The notes: a model not told the origin generated them from the letters alone. A DNA stretch of 64,000 nt from JACCZR01 sp963844805 (GCA_963844805.1 CAWJPU010000001.1:124001-188000), one strand, 5' to 3'. Positions 46,212 to 54,883 are shown, counted from the stretch's first letter. Numbers and translations: made by a program.

Positions 46212-47843
46212 CTAGGCGGTCGCGCCCGCCTCCTCGGTCTGCAGCTCGCCCTCTTCGAGGCGTGTGCGCAGGACCTTCTTGTCGAACTTGCCGACGCTCG
46301 TCTTGGGGACCTCGTCGATGAAGGCGAACTGCTCGGGCAGCCACCACTTGGCGACGCGGTCGCTCAGGTGCTCGCGCAGCTCGTCGCCGGTCGGCGACTC
46401 GCCCTCCTCGCACACCACGCAGGCCAGCGGGCGCTCGGACCAGCGCTCGTCGGGCCGGGCGATCACCGCCGCCTCGGCCACGCCGGGGTGGGCCATCAGC
46501 TCGTTCTCCAGGTCGACCGATGAGATCCACTCGCCGCCCGACTTGATCACGTCCTTGGAGCGGTCCGAGATGCGGATGGTGCCGCGCTCGTCGATCGAGG
46601 CCACGTCGCCGGTCCGCAGCCACCCGTCGTGGAACTTCTCCGCACCGGCCGGGTCCTCGTAGTACTCCGAGGCGATCCACGGGCCGCGGATCTCCAGTTC
46701 GCCGGTCTGCTCGCCGTCGTGGGGCAGCGGGTCGCCCGCCTCGTCGCAGATGCGGATGTCGAGGAAGGGCAGCGGGCGCCCGGCGGTGGCGCGCTGCTCC
46801 CAGTGCTCCTCGTCCTCGGCCCCGGGCAGCGGGCGCGCCACGGAGGCCAGAGGGCTGGTCTCGGTCATGCCCCAGGCCTGGATGATCCGCATGTCGTGGC
46901 GCTCCTCGAACTGCTCCATGAGCGTGCGCGGAACGGCAGAGCCGCCGCAGGCCACGATGCGCATGCTCGACAGGTCGGGCTGGTTCTCGTCGGCGTAGCG
47001 CAACAGGTCGAGCCAGATGGTGGGCACCGCGCCGGCCACGGTCACCTTCTCGTCCTCGATCAGCTTCGCCAGCGGCTCGGCCTGGAGGAACTGCGAGGGC
47101 ATGACCAGCCCCGCGCCCATGAGCATCGCCCCGTGGGCCAGGCCCCAGGCCTGCGCGTGGAACATGGGCACGACCGGCAGCACCTTGTCGTTGCGCGAGA
47201 CGCCCAGGCCGTCGGCCAGGCACATCCCCAGCGTGTGCAGCATCGTCGAGCGATGCGAGTAGAGGACGCCCTTGGGGTTGCCGGTGGTGCCGCTCGTGTA
47301 GCAGAGCCCGGCGGCCTGGCGGTCGTCGACCTCGGGGTACTCGAAGCCCTCGTCCGCGCTGTCGAGCAGCTCCTCCAGCGTGATCGCGTTGGGCAGCGAG
47401 CCGGTGTCGTCCCCGCCCATGACCACGAAGCGCTCGACGGTCTCGAAGCTTCCGGCGTGCTCGGCCAGCGCGTCGACCAGCAGGGAGTCCACCAGCACGA
47501 TCCTGTCCTGGGCGTGGTTGGCCACGTAGATCAGCTGCTCGGGGAACAGGCGGATGTTGAGCGTGTGCAGCACGGCGCCCATGCAGGGCACGGCGAGGTA
47601 GGCCTCCAGATGGTGCTGGGAGTTCCACGCGAAGGTTGCCACCCGGTCGCCCGGCTCCACCCCGAGCGACTTCAGGCCGGCGCACAGGCGGTCGACCCGG
47701 GCGGCGATCTCGCCGAACGTCGCCCGCTCGGTGCCGTCGGCGGTCAGCGTCGCCACCTCGGCGTCCGCGTGGAAGCCGCGCACCCGTTCGAGCACATGCT
47801 GGAGGGTCAGCTGGTGGTCGTGCTGCATCAGCCCCTCGAGCAT
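46212..47843 (-). CDS. long-chain fatty acid-CoA ligase (AMP-binding family)
   Basis: 543 residues. YTSGTTGNPKG is the ATP-phosphate loop, WGMTETSPLAS the adenylate-binding motif, TGDVASIDERGTIRI the hinge region and KTSVGKFDKKVLR the catalytic Lys region. It activates a carboxylic acid to its CoA ester; chain length is not certain. ATG 47843 is used because it follows a -10-like CATCAT by 8 nt. It is divergent from a second ligase of the same length across 20 bp. Confidence 0.9.
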   Translation of the reverse strand: MLEGLMQHDHQLTLQHVLERVRGFHADAEVATLTADGTERATFGEIAARVDRLCAGLKSLGVEPGDRVATFAWNSQHHLEAYLAVPCMGAVLHTLNIRLFPEQLIYVANHAQDRIVLVDSLLVDALAEHAGSFETVERFVVMGGDDTGSLPNAITLEELLDSADEGFEYPEVDDRQAAGLCYTSGTTGNPKGVLYSHRSTMLHTLGMCLADGLGVSRNDKVLPVVPMFHAQAWGLAHGAMLMGAGLVMPSQFLQAEPLAKLIEDEKVTVAGAVPTIWLDLLRYADENQPDLSSMRIVACGGSAVPRTLMEQFEERHDMRIIQAWGMTETSPLASVARPLPGAEDEEHWEQRATAGRPLPFLDIRICDEAGDPLPHDGEQTGELEIRGPWIASEYYEDPAGAEKFHDGWLRTGDVASIDERGTIRISDRSKDVIKSGGEWISSVDLENELMAHPGVAEAAVIARPDERWSERPLACVVCEEGESPTGDELREHLSDRVAKWWLPEQFAFIDEVPKTSVGKFDKKVLRTRLEEGELQTEEAGATA

Positions 47844-47850
47844 GCGGACG

Positions 47851-47857
47851 TATGATG
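47851..47857. promoter_or_regulatory. overlapping divergent -10 boxes between two acyl-CoA ligases
   Basis: TATGAT (47851-47856, plus strand) ends 7 nt before the ATG at 47864; CATCAT (47857-47852, minus strand) ends 8 nt before the ATG at 47843. The two boxes share five base pairs, so one site may drive both leaderless genes. Confidence 0.5.
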
Positions 47858-47863
47858 CCCGAC

Positions 47864-49495
47864 ATGGCGCTCTCGTACTCCCATGGAGTCTCTGAGACGC
47901 CGCTTCTGGGCGAGACCATCGGCGAGAACCTCGAGCGCGCGGTGGCCCGCGATCCCTCCGCCGAAGCATTAGTCGTGCGCCATCAGGACGTGCGCATGAA
48001 CTACGGGGAGCTGAACGAACGGGTCGACCGACTCGCGCGCGCTCTGATGGCCGCCGGGCTGGAGCCCGGCGACCGCATGGGCATCTGGGCGCCCAACTGC
48101 TTCGAGTGGGTGCTGGTCCAGTACGCCAGCGCGAAGGCCGGCGTGATCCTGGTGAACGTCAACCCGTCGTACCGCACGAGCGAGCTCGAGTACGCGCTCA
48201 GGCAGTCGGGCTGCAAGCTGCTGGTCTCGGCCACCGAGCACAAGACCTCGGACTACCGCGCGATGGTCGGCGAAGTGGAGGACTCGCTGGAGGCGCTGGA
48301 GCGGGTGGTGTTCACCGGCACCGGCGACTGGGAGGAGCTGCTCGCCGAGGCCGAGCAGGTGAGCGAGGACGCGCTGCGCGAGCGCGCGGGCTCGCTGTCG
48401 GCTGACGACCCGATCAACGTCCAGTACACGAGCGGCACCACGGGCTTCCCCAAGGGCGCCACGCTCTCGCACCACAACATCCTCAACAACGGCTTCTTCG
48501 TGGGCGAGCTGTGCGGCTACGGCCCCGAGGACCGGGTCTGCATCCCCGTGCCCTTCTACCACTGCTTCGGCATGGTCATGGGCAACCTCGGCTGCACCTC
48601 GCACGGCGCGTGCATGGTGGTGCCGGAGGGCGGCTTCGAGCCCGAGGCCACGCTGGCCGCGGTGGCCGAGGAGCGCTGCACCTCGCTGTACGGCGTGCCG
48701 ACGATGTTCATCGCCGAGCTGGGCTTGCCGAGCTTCGGCGACTTCGACCTGTCCAGCCTGCGCACGGGGATCATGGCCGGCTCCCCCTGCCCCACCGAGG
48801 TGATGAAGCAGGTGGTCTCCGACATGCACATGGAGGAGGTGACCATCTGCTACGGGATGACCGAGACCTCGCCGGTGTCGACCCAGACCCGCGCTGACGA
48901 CCCCCTGGACAAGCGCGTGGGCAGCGTCGGCCAGGTGCACCCGCACGTGGAGGTGAAGGTGGTCGATCCCGACACCGGGCAGGTGGTCGACCGCGGCGAG
49001 CCGGGCGAGCTGTGCACTCGTGGCTACTCGGTGATGCTCGGCTACTGGGACGACCCCGAGCGCACCACCGAGGCGATCGACTCGGCCCGCTGGATGCACA
49101 CCGGCGACCTCGCGACCATGGACGACGAGGGCTATCTGAACATCGTCGGGCGCTCGAAGGACATGATCATCCGCGGCGGCGAGAACGTCTACCCGCGCGA
49201 GATCGAGGAGTTCCTCCACACGCACGAGGAGGTCTCCGACGTGGCGGTGGTCGGCGTGCCCGACGAGCGCTACGGCGAGGAGATCATGGCCTGGGTGATT
49301 CTGGCCGAGGGCGCCTCCGCCGACGAGGAGGGCCTACGCGAGTTCTGCCGCGGCCAGATCGCGCACTACAAGGTGCCGCGGCACATGAAGCTGGTGACCG
49401 AGCTGCCCATGACCGTCACCGGCAAGGTGCAGAAGTACAAGATGCGCGAGCAGGCGATCGAGGAGCTGGGCCTCGAGGAGGCCGCCACCGCGTAG
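47864..49495 (+). CDS. fatty-acid/acyl-CoA synthetase (AMP-binding family)
   Basis: 543 residues. YTSGTTGFPKG, YGMTETSPVSTQT, TGDLATMDDEGYLNIVGRSKDMI and the C-terminal TVTGKVQKYKMRE with the catalytic Lys are all intact. It is closest to the medium-chain acyl-CoA synthetase group (FadD3/AcsM2-like), but the substrate is not certain. It is separated from the convergent VOC gene by 22 bp that hold a 7-bp hairpin. Confidence 0.9.
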   Translation: MALSYSHGVSETPLLGETIGENLERAVARDPSAEALVVRHQDVRMNYGELNERVDRLARALMAAGLEPGDRMGIWAPNCFEWVLVQYASAKAGVILVNVNPSYRTSELEYALRQSGCKLLVSATEHKTSDYRAMVGEVEDSLEALERVVFTGTGDWEELLAEAEQVSEDALRERAGSLSADDPINVQYTSGTTGFPKGATLSHHNILNNGFFVGELCGYGPEDRVCIPVPFYHCFGMVMGNLGCTSHGACMVVPEGGFEPEATLAAVAEERCTSLYGVPTMFIAELGLPSFGDFDLSSLRTGIMAGSPCPTEVMKQVVSDMHMEEVTICYGMTETSPVSTQTRADDPLDKRVGSVGQVHPHVEVKVVDPDTGQVVDRGEPGELCTRGYSVMLGYWDDPERTTEAIDSARWMHTGDLATMDDEGYLNIVGRSKDMIIRGGENVYPREIEEFLHTHEEVSDVAVVGVPDERYGEEIMAWVILAEGASADEEGLREFCRGQIAHYKVPRHMKLVTELPMTVTGKVQKYKMREQAIEELGLEEAATA

Positions 49496-49502
49496 CTCGT
49501 CG

Positions 49503-49519
49503 AGCGAGCGGTGCTCGCT
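49503..49519. terminator. short hairpin between convergent genes
   Basis: AGCGAGC-GGT-GCTCGCT, a perfect 7-bp stem between the stops of the acyl-CoA synthetase and the VOC gene. It has no T-run, so any terminator role is tentative. Confidence 0.4.
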
Positions 49520-49931
49520 AGTGCATCCAGGGGGCGTAGGAGAGCCCCACGATCGCGCCCTCGGCCGACAGCAGGCGGGCGACGGTCTGGCCCCAGGGCT
49601 CGGTGCGGGCGCCGTGCAGCATCTCGAAGCCCCGCCCCTCCAGCTCCTCGGCCCCAGCCCCCACGGCGTCGGGGTCGGCGACCTCGAACTCGATGCTGGT
49701 CTGCGGCACGGTCAGGCCGTCGGGCCAGCTGTCGCTGCCGAAGCAGGCCTGCGCCGCCTGGCTCAGCGGCCACACGCCGAAGTGCTTCGTGCCGGCGATC
49801 TTCTCGCTGTGCCAGTAGCCGTCGGGATCGTCGCCCTCCAGCGCCAACCCGAGCGCGTCCACGTACAGCTTGCGGCTCTCGCGCGGGGCGGGAGCGATCA
49901 CGCTCACGCTCGAGACGAACAGGACGTTCAT
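49518..49931 (-). CDS. VOC-family (glyoxalase/dioxygenase fold) protein
   Basis: 137 residues of a paired beta-alpha-beta-beta-beta fold: SRKLYVDALGLALEG, IAGTKHFGVWPLSQAAQ, SIEFEVADPDAVGAGAEELEGRGFE and the C-terminal VGLSYAP. No metal-ligand set is certain, so the activity is unknown. It overlaps the ECF sigma gene by 4 nt (ATGA) and is therefore in the same operon: DGPF gene, sigma factor, VOC protein. Confidence 0.8.
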   Translation of the reverse strand: MNVLFVSSVSVIAPAPRESRKLYVDALGLALEGDDPDGYWHSEKIAGTKHFGVWPLSQAAQACFGSDSWPDGLTVPQTSIEFEVADPDAVGAGAEELEGRGFEMLHGARTEPWGQTVARLLSAEGAIVGLSYAPWMH

Positions 49932-51208
49932 GCGGTCTCCTTGGTCGAGGGGTGTGACAGCGAACGCGCCCGCGCGGCAAGCTGCTCGCGCTCGCGCTCG
50001 TTCCTGGTGAGGGCGGCCGCCTGCTCCAGCTCGGCACGGGCCTCGTCGTAGCGGGCCAGGCGGGCCAGCAGCTCGCCGCGCACGCTGAGCAGCAGGTGGT
50101 AGCCCTCCAGCGCGGGCTCGGCGCTCAGCTCGTCGACCAGCGCCAGGCCGGTCTCCGGCCCGAAGGCCTGGGCCAGCGCGACGGCCCGGTTGAGCTCCAC
50201 CACGGGGGAGCCGGTCAGCGCCGCGAGCTGCTCGTACAGGGCGGCGATGCGGGTCCAGTCGGTCTGCTCGGGCGTACGGGCGCGCGCGTGACAGGCGGCG
50301 ATCGCGGCCTGGAGCTGGTACGAGCCGGGCTCGCCCCCGAGCGCCTCGGCGCGGTCGAGCGCCTTCAGACCGCGTCCGACCAGCACCCAGTCCCAGCGTC
50401 CGCGGTCCTGGTCGGCCAGCAGGACGGGCTCGCCGCCTGGGCCCACGCGGGCCCGGGTGCGCGAGGCCTGGATCTCCATCAGGGCGACCAGCCCGTGCAC
50501 CTCGGCCTCCCCGGGGTGAGCTCGGCGAGCATGCGGCCCAGACGCAGGGCGTCCTCGACCAGCCCGGGCCGGGTCAGCTCGTCGCCCGCCGTGGCCGCGT
50601 AGCCCTCGTTGAAGACCAGGTAGACGACCTCTAGCACGGAGGCCAGGCGGTCGTCGAGCTCGTCGGGGCGGCGGCACCTCGAAGGGCAGGTCCGCATCGG
50701 CCAGCGTCTTCTTGGCCCGCACGATCCGCTGCGCCAGGGTGGCCTCCGGAACCAGGAAGGCGCGGGCGATCTCCTTCGTGGTCAGGCCGCCCATCATCCG
50801 AAGGGTCAGCGCCACCCGGGCCTGCGTGGGCAGCATCGGGTGGCAGGTGGTGAAGACCAGGCTGAGCATGTCGTCGCCGATGTGGTCGTCAGCCGCGGCG
50901 GCCAGGTCGGGCTCGATACCGCGGTCCAGCTCGAGCTCGCGGCCCAGCTGCTCATGCTTTCGATCGGCCATCCGCTTGTGGCGCAGCCGGTCGATGCCCC
51001 GGTGCTTGGCGGTGGCCATCAGCCAGGCGCCCGGCTTGTCCGGCACGCCGTCGCGCGGCCACTGCTCCAGCGCCGCCACCATCGCCTCCTGGGCCAGGTC
51101 CTCGGCCAGGCCCACGTCGCGCACGGTGCGGGCCAAGCCCGCGATCAGCCGGGCGGACTCGATCCGCCAGACCGCCTCGACGGCACGATGAGCATCAGGG
51201 GAGCCCAA
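49928..51208 (-). CDS. ECF-family RNA polymerase sigma factor, ECF42 type (two frame changes)
   Basis: About 426 residues. Sigma-2 (IAGLARTVRDVGLAEDLAQEA), sigma-4 (LTLRMMGGLTTKEIARAFLVPE) and a long C-terminal extension of ~200 residues with TPR-like helices (LLLSVRGELLARLARYDEARAELEQA) define the ECF42 group, known for lying beside DGPF proteins. Between ~50675 and ~50515 the family block DELDDRLASVLEVVYLVFNE lies in another frame, so two base errors cancel out. No anti-sigma factor is adjacent; the extension is thought to regulate it. TTG 51208 is the start that includes the whole sigma-2 region. Confidence 0.85.
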   Translation of the reverse strand: MGSPDAHRAVEAVWRIESARLIAGLARTVRDVGLAEDLAQEAMVAALEQWPRDGVPDKPGAWLMATAKHRGIDRLRHKRMADRKHEQLGRELELDRGIEPDLAAAADDHIGDDMLSLVFTTCHPMLPTQARVALTLRMMGGLTTKEIARAFLVPEATLAQRIVRAKKTLADADLPFEVPPPRRARRPPGLRARGRLPGLQRGLRGHGGRRADPARAGRGRPASGPHARRAHPGEAEVHGLVALMEIQASRTRARVGPGGEPVLLADQDRGRWDWVLVGRGLKALDRAEALGGEPGSYQLQAAIAACHARARTPEQTDWTRIAALYEQLAALTGSPVVELNRAVALAQAFGPETGLALVDELSAEPALEGYHLLLSVRGELLARLARYDEARAELEQAAALTRNEREREQLAARARSLSHPSTKETA

Positions 51209-51236
51209 GCCCCCCTGACGCTAGATCACACAGCGA

Positions 51237-51296
51237 GCGGTGCTCCCTACCTCCGGTAGGACAGGCGCCGGCCAGCGCCCAGCCTTGCTCCTCCTA
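51237..51296 (-). repeat. dispersed intergenic element, copy B
   Basis: 60 nt starting at the stop codon of the DGPF gene and ending 28 bp before the sigma factor gene. It has the same GCGCTGG loop, the CCTACC-GGA-GGTAGG hairpin and the end GAGCACCGC as copy A. An 11-bp direct repeat CTAGATCACAC flanks it (51221-51231 and 51294-51304). Confidence 0.75.
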
Positions 51297-51713
51297 GATC
51301 ACACCGGCGGTGCTCCTCTTCCGGAGCCGCTCGTCGCGCTCGCGCAGCTCAGGCGTGTACTCCTCGCCGAAGTCCTCGGGCTCGAAGACCTGCCGGATCT
51401 CGATCTCGCCCTCCCGGAACGGGGAGCGCTTCATCCACTCGATGGCCTCCTCGCGCGACTTGGCCTGGATGATCCAGTAGCCGGCGATCAGCTCCTTGGT
51501 CTCGGCGAAGGGCCCGTCGACGATGGTCCGCTCGTCGCCGTCGAACTGGATGCGGGTGCCCTTCGAGCTGGGGTGCAGCCCGTCGCCGCCCAACATCACG
51601 CCGGCCTTGACGAGCTCCTCGTTGAAGTTGCCCATCTCGCTGAGGTCCTCCTCGCTGGGCATCACGCCCGCCTCGGAGTCGTCGCTGGCCTTGACGAAAA
51701 CCATGAACTTCAT
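51294..51713 (-). CDS. DGPF-domain (YCII-related) protein
   Basis: 139 residues. MKFMVFVKASDDSEAGVMPS and TIVDGPFAETKELIAGYWI match the DGPF family, a small ferredoxin-like fold whose function is unknown. It is the usual target gene of ECF42 sigma factors. A ribosome site (GAGGAG) is present, and an ECF42-type promoter lies 35 bp before the ATG, unlike the leaderless genes around it. The final codons (AGGAGCACCGC region) resemble the repeat that follows the stop. Confidence 0.9.
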   Translation of the reverse strand: MKFMVFVKASDDSEAGVMPSEEDLSEMGNFNEELVKAGVMLGGDGLHPSSKGTRIQFDGDERTIVDGPFAETKELIAGYWIIQAKSREEAIEWMKRSPFREGEIEIRQVFEPEDFGEEYTPELRERDERLRKRSTAGVI

Positions 51714-51727
51714 CGCTGCTCCTCTCA

Positions 51728-51733
51728 TAGATT
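51728..51733 (+). promoter_or_regulatory. -10 box TAGATT of the hydrolase gene
   Basis: TAGATT is 8 nt before the GTG at 51742, in the 28-bp gap from the DGPF gene. Confidence 0.4.
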
Positions 51734-51741
51734 GCCGTTCA

Positions 51742-52368
51742 GTGACGCGTCGAACGAGCGAGCACAGTTTCGACACACCGCACGGAGAATCCGTTGCCCG
51801 CCTGTTTCCGGCCTCCGATCCGCGCGGCGCCCTGGTGCTCGGGCACGGAGCCGGAGGAGGCATCGAGGCGCCCGACCTGGTGGCGGTGACCGAGGCCGCC
51901 GTGACCGCCGGGTTCAGCGTGGCGCTGGTGCTCCAGCCCTACCGCGTGGCCGGGAAGAAGTCCTCGCCCGTCCCGGCGAAGCTCGACGAGGCCTGGACCG
52001 CTGTCGTCGGTGAGCTGAGCGGCAGCGAGCTGGCCGGACTGCCGCTGGTGACCGGCGGCCGGTCGGCGGGGGCACGCGTGGCGTGTCGCACCGCGACCGC
52101 CACAGGCGCCGCCGGCGTGCTGTGCCTGGCCTTCCCCCTGCGCCCTCCGCCGCGGTCGGGCAAGCCCCCGGGGCCCTCCCGGCTGCCGGAGCTGGAGCAG
52201 GTCACGGTGCCGGTGTTGATCGTCCAGGGCCGCAACGACCGCTTCGGGATCCCCGATCCCGCCCCCGGCCGCGAGGTGGTCCAGGTGGCCGGCGACCACG
52301 GGCTCAAGAAGGACCTTCCGGTTGTGGCCGAGGCCGCCGCCGACTGGCTGGCGAAGCTCGCTGCCTAG
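51742..52368 (+). CDS. Tex30/KANL3-like alpha/beta hydrolase
   Basis: 208 residues. LVLGHGAGGGIEAPDL forms the oxyanion loop, GGRSAGARVA the nucleophile elbow with Ser, VPVLIVQGRNDRFG carries the acid, and VAGDHGLKK the catalytic His. This is the Tex30/KANL3 subfamily of hydrolases, substrate unknown. GTG 51742 is used because homology starts about 10 residues later. The start overlaps the ECF42 promoter of the divergent DGPF gene. Confidence 0.82.
   Translation: MTRRTSEHSFDTPHGESVARLFPASDPRGALVLGHGAGGGIEAPDLVAVTEAAVTAGFSVALVLQPYRVAGKKSSPVPAKLDEAWTAVVGELSGSELAGLPLVTGGRSAGARVACRTATATGAAGVLCLAFPLRPPPRSGKPPGPSRLPELEQVTVPVLIVQGRNDRFGIPDPAPGREVVQVAGDHGLKKDLPVVAEAAADWLAKLAA
51749..51775 (-). promoter_or_regulatory. 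ECF42-type promoter of the DGPF gene
   Basis: TGTCGA (51775-51770) as -35 and CGAC (51752-51749) as -10, with a 17-nt spacer. This fits the TGTCGA / CG(A/T)C motif reported for ECF42 target promoters. It lies within the first codons of the divergent hydrolase gene. Confidence 0.6.
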
Positions 52369-52371
52369 TCT
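52366..52371 (+). promoter_or_regulatory. -10 box TAGTCT of the helical-protein gene
   Basis: TAGTCT contains the stop codon of the hydrolase gene and lies 7 nt before the GTG at 52379. Confidence 0.45.
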
Positions 52372-52378
52372 CCGCCCC

Positions 52379-52837
52379 GTGGCATACACGACTACAGAAG
52401 GCCGCCGGGAGCTCCTGGACCTCCTCGAAGCGGCGACCGCGCAGCTCGGACGGGCGCTCGGCTCGCTTGGAGAGGCCTACGAGAAGCTCGACGAGCAGAC
52501 CGCCGACCGACTCGAGGAGGAGCTGTTCGGACCGGCGCAGCGTGCCTTCGGCCGGCTTCAGCGCGTCCACGCCGGGTTCGCCGCGCGTCACGGCCTGCCC
52601 GGGCGCGCCTTCGCGGCCGAGTCCGCGGGACTGCCCTCCACCGGCGCCGCCGGGTTCATCGAGGAGGCGGTCTTCGCGCTGAACGAGGCCGCCGCCGCGC
52701 TGGTGAGCCTGCAGGAGTCCGATCCCTGGACTGAGGTGGGCGACGACGAGCTGCGCAGCGGAGTGGCCGAGGTCCGCCAGCTGGTGGACCCCCTGCCCCA
52801 GCAGGCGCGGGGGCTGGTCCGGACCCTGGGCCGCTAG
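52379..52837 (+). CDS. helical protein of unknown function
   Basis: 152 residues, rich in Ala, Glu and Leu, with long amphipathic helices (RRELLDLLEAATAQLGRALGS, EKLDEQTADRLEEELFGPAQ) and no signal peptide or membrane segment. It may be a four-helix bundle. I do not recognise the family. GTG 52379 was chosen because of the -10 box 7 nt upstream. The next gene begins 7 bp after the stop. Confidence 0.6.
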   Translation: MAYTTTEGRRELLDLLEAATAQLGRALGSLGEAYEKLDEQTADRLEEELFGPAQRAFGRLQRVHAGFAARHGLPGRAFAAESAGLPSTGAAGFIEEAVFALNEAAAALVSLQESDPWTEVGDDELRSGVAEVRQLVDPLPQQARGLVRTLGR

Positions 52838-52844
52838 CGCCCAA

Positions 52845-53690
52845 ATGCGCCGTCTGGCCGCGGTGCTGGCGTGCTCGCTGTTGGCGGCCTGCGGCGATTC
52901 CGGGCCGGCCCCCGCTCCGCCCCAGCCTCAGCGTGCCGGCCCGCCGCTCTGCGGCGACCTGCGTGCGCGCATGACCGGCCGCGTCGACACGCCGGCCGCC
53001 ACCGAGCTCTCCGGCCTGGTCGCCTCCCGCACGCGGCGCGGAGTGCTGTGGACGCATAACGACTCTGGCGACAGCCCGCGGCTGCTGGAGCTGGGCACCG
53101 ACGGCCGGCTGCACCGCGAGGTGGGGATCCCAGGCGGCGAGAACGTCGACTGGGAGGACATCGCCGCGAGGGGTGACCTCCTCTACATCGGCGACATCGG
53201 CGACAACGACTCCCAGCGGCCGAGCGTCGCCGTGCAGCGCGTGCGGGAGTCGGGCGCGCCCGCCGGGCGCCAGGAGCTGCGCTACGCCGACGGGCCCCAC
53301 GACGCCGAGACCCTGCTCATCGACCCCTCCGACGGGGCGCTCGCCGTGGTGACCAAGAGCTTCGGTGGCGAGAACCGGCTCTACACCGCCCGCGGCCCCA
53401 CGCTGCGGCGCGGCCCGCTGGTGCCGGTCACGCCGGGCGAGGCGGTGACCGCGGGCGACGTCTCGGCCGACGGGCGAACGGTGGTCCTGCGCACCTACGA
53501 CCGCGCCCTGGTGTGGACCAGGCGCGAGGGCGACTCGCTCGCCGAGGCGCTCGCCCGCGAGCCGTGCGCCGCCGGAGCGGACCTGGCCGGCGAAGGCCAG
53601 GGCGAGGCGCTGGCGCTGGCGCGCGACGGGCGCTCGTTCTTCACCGTGGCCGAGGGCCGCCGGCCGCCGCTGCGCCGTTACGCCCCTTAG
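52845..53690 (+). CDS. predicted lipoprotein, possibly a beta-propeller
   Basis: 281 residues. LACSLLAACGDSG is a lipobox with the acylated Cys at 16, followed by a Pro-rich linker. The mature part has repeated short blocks such as LSGLVASRTRRGVLWTHNDSGDSPRLLEL, and NVDWEDIAARGDLLYIGDIGDND, which suggest blades of a propeller as in extracellular esterase/phytase-like proteins. No catalytic residue is assigned. It ends within 4 bp of the convergent dinB stop. Confidence 0.7.
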   Translation: MRRLAAVLACSLLAACGDSGPAPAPPQPQRAGPPLCGDLRARMTGRVDTPAATELSGLVASRTRRGVLWTHNDSGDSPRLLELGTDGRLHREVGIPGGENVDWEDIAARGDLLYIGDIGDNDSQRPSVAVQRVRESGAPAGRQELRYADGPHDAETLLIDPSDGALAVVTKSFGGENRLYTARGPTLRRGPLVPVTPGEAVTAGDVSADGRTVVLRTYDRALVWTRREGDSLAEALAREPCAAGADLAGEGQGEALALARDGRSFFTVAEGRRPPLRRYAP

Positions 53691-54883
53691 TCGTCGTCAC
53701 CCGGGAACAGCCAGGTGGCCAGGCGCGGCGCGCGGTGCAAGAGCGAGGCGCGCGTGACCGCCGTCGCCCCGAAGCGGTCGCGCACCTCGTCGATGACGTG
53801 GTCGAGCACGTCGCCGTGGCGCTCGTCGATCGGCAGCTGGAGCTGGCGGCTGCCCGCCTGCAGGTTCGCGACCGTCACCCCCACCAGCGTCAGCCCGCGC
53901 CGTTCGATCAGGTCGCGCTCGGCCGCCAGCAGCGTCCTCATCTCCGCCAGCACCGCGCTGGTGGCAGAGGTGGGCGCCGGCATGGTGTGCGACCTGGTGG
54001 CGCGCGTGAAGTCCCCGAAGCGCAGCCGCAGCGTCACGGTCCGCCCCGCCCTGCCCTTGGCCCGCATCCGGCGGGTGACGCGGTCGACCAGGGCGAGCAC
54101 GGTGGCATCCAGGGCCTCGGCCGAGGCGGGCCCGCGGCCCAGCGCGCACTGCGAGCCCACCGAGCGCCGCCGCGGGGTCCGCTGTACCGGCCGCGGGTCG
54201 CGGTTGTGCGCCAGGGCGTGGAGCTTGCGCCCGGCGGCGCGGCCGACCAGCTCGACCAGCCGGCTCTCGGGCAGCCGGGCCACCTGCCCCACCTTGCGCA
54301 GGCCCACCGCGTGCAGCTTCTCCGCGGTCGCCGGGCCGACGCCCCACAGCCGCTCCACCTCCAGCGGATGAAGGAACTCCAGCTCCTTGTCGGGGTCCAC
54401 CACGAGCAGCCCGTCGGGCTTGGCCACGCCGCTGGCCACCTTGGCCAGGAACTTGGTCCGCGCCACCCCGACGGTGATCGGGAGGCCGATCCGCTCGCGC
54501 ACGTCCCTGCGCAGCTGCTCGGCGACCTGCCTCGGGGTGCCCTTGATGTGCTCGAGCCCGCGGGCGTCCAGGAACGCCTCGTCGATCGACAGCCGCTCCA
54601 CCACCGGCACCGCGTCCTCGAACAGGCTCGCCACCGCCTCCCCCGCCTCCACGTAGGCGTCGAAGCGCGGCGAGACCACGATCGCCTGCGGGCACAGCTC
54701 CCGCGCCCTGCGACCGCCCATGGCCGAGCGCACGCCGAAGGCGCGGGCCTCGTAGCTGGCCGCCTGCACGACACCGGGGCCGACGATCACCGGCTTCCCG
54801 CGCAGCCGTGGGTCGTCGCGCTGCTCGACAGAGGCGAAGAAGGCGTCGAGGTCGGCGTGGAGGATCGTCGCCTGGCCTGACAC
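53687..54883 (-). CDS. dinB: DNA polymerase IV (Y family)
   Basis: 398 residues. LHADLDAFFASVEQRDDP holds the first metal Asp and SIDEAFLDARG the Asp-Glu pair; VGVARTKFLAKVAS and GVGPATAEKLHAVG follow, then the little finger domain. It copies past damaged bases with low fidelity. No obvious beta-clamp motif is seen at the C-terminus, which ends FPGDDD. GTG 54883 is used since homology begins at once and an SOS box abuts it. Confidence 0.94.
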   Translation of the reverse strand: MSGQATILHADLDAFFASVEQRDDPRLRGKPVIVGPGVVQAASYEARAFGVRSAMGGRRARELCPQAIVVSPRFDAYVEAGEAVASLFEDAVPVVERLSIDEAFLDARGLEHIKGTPRQVAEQLRRDVRERIGLPITVGVARTKFLAKVASGVAKPDGLLVVDPDKELEFLHPLEVERLWGVGPATAEKLHAVGLRKVGQVARLPESRLVELVGRAAGRKLHALAHNRDPRPVQRTPRRRSVGSQCALGRGPASAEALDATVLALVDRVTRRMRAKGRAGRTVTLRLRFGDFTRATRSHTMPAPTSATSAVLAEMRTLLAAERDLIERRGLTLVGVTVANLQAGSRQLQLPIDERHGDVLDHVIDEVRDRFGATAVTRASLLHRAPRLATWLFPGDDD

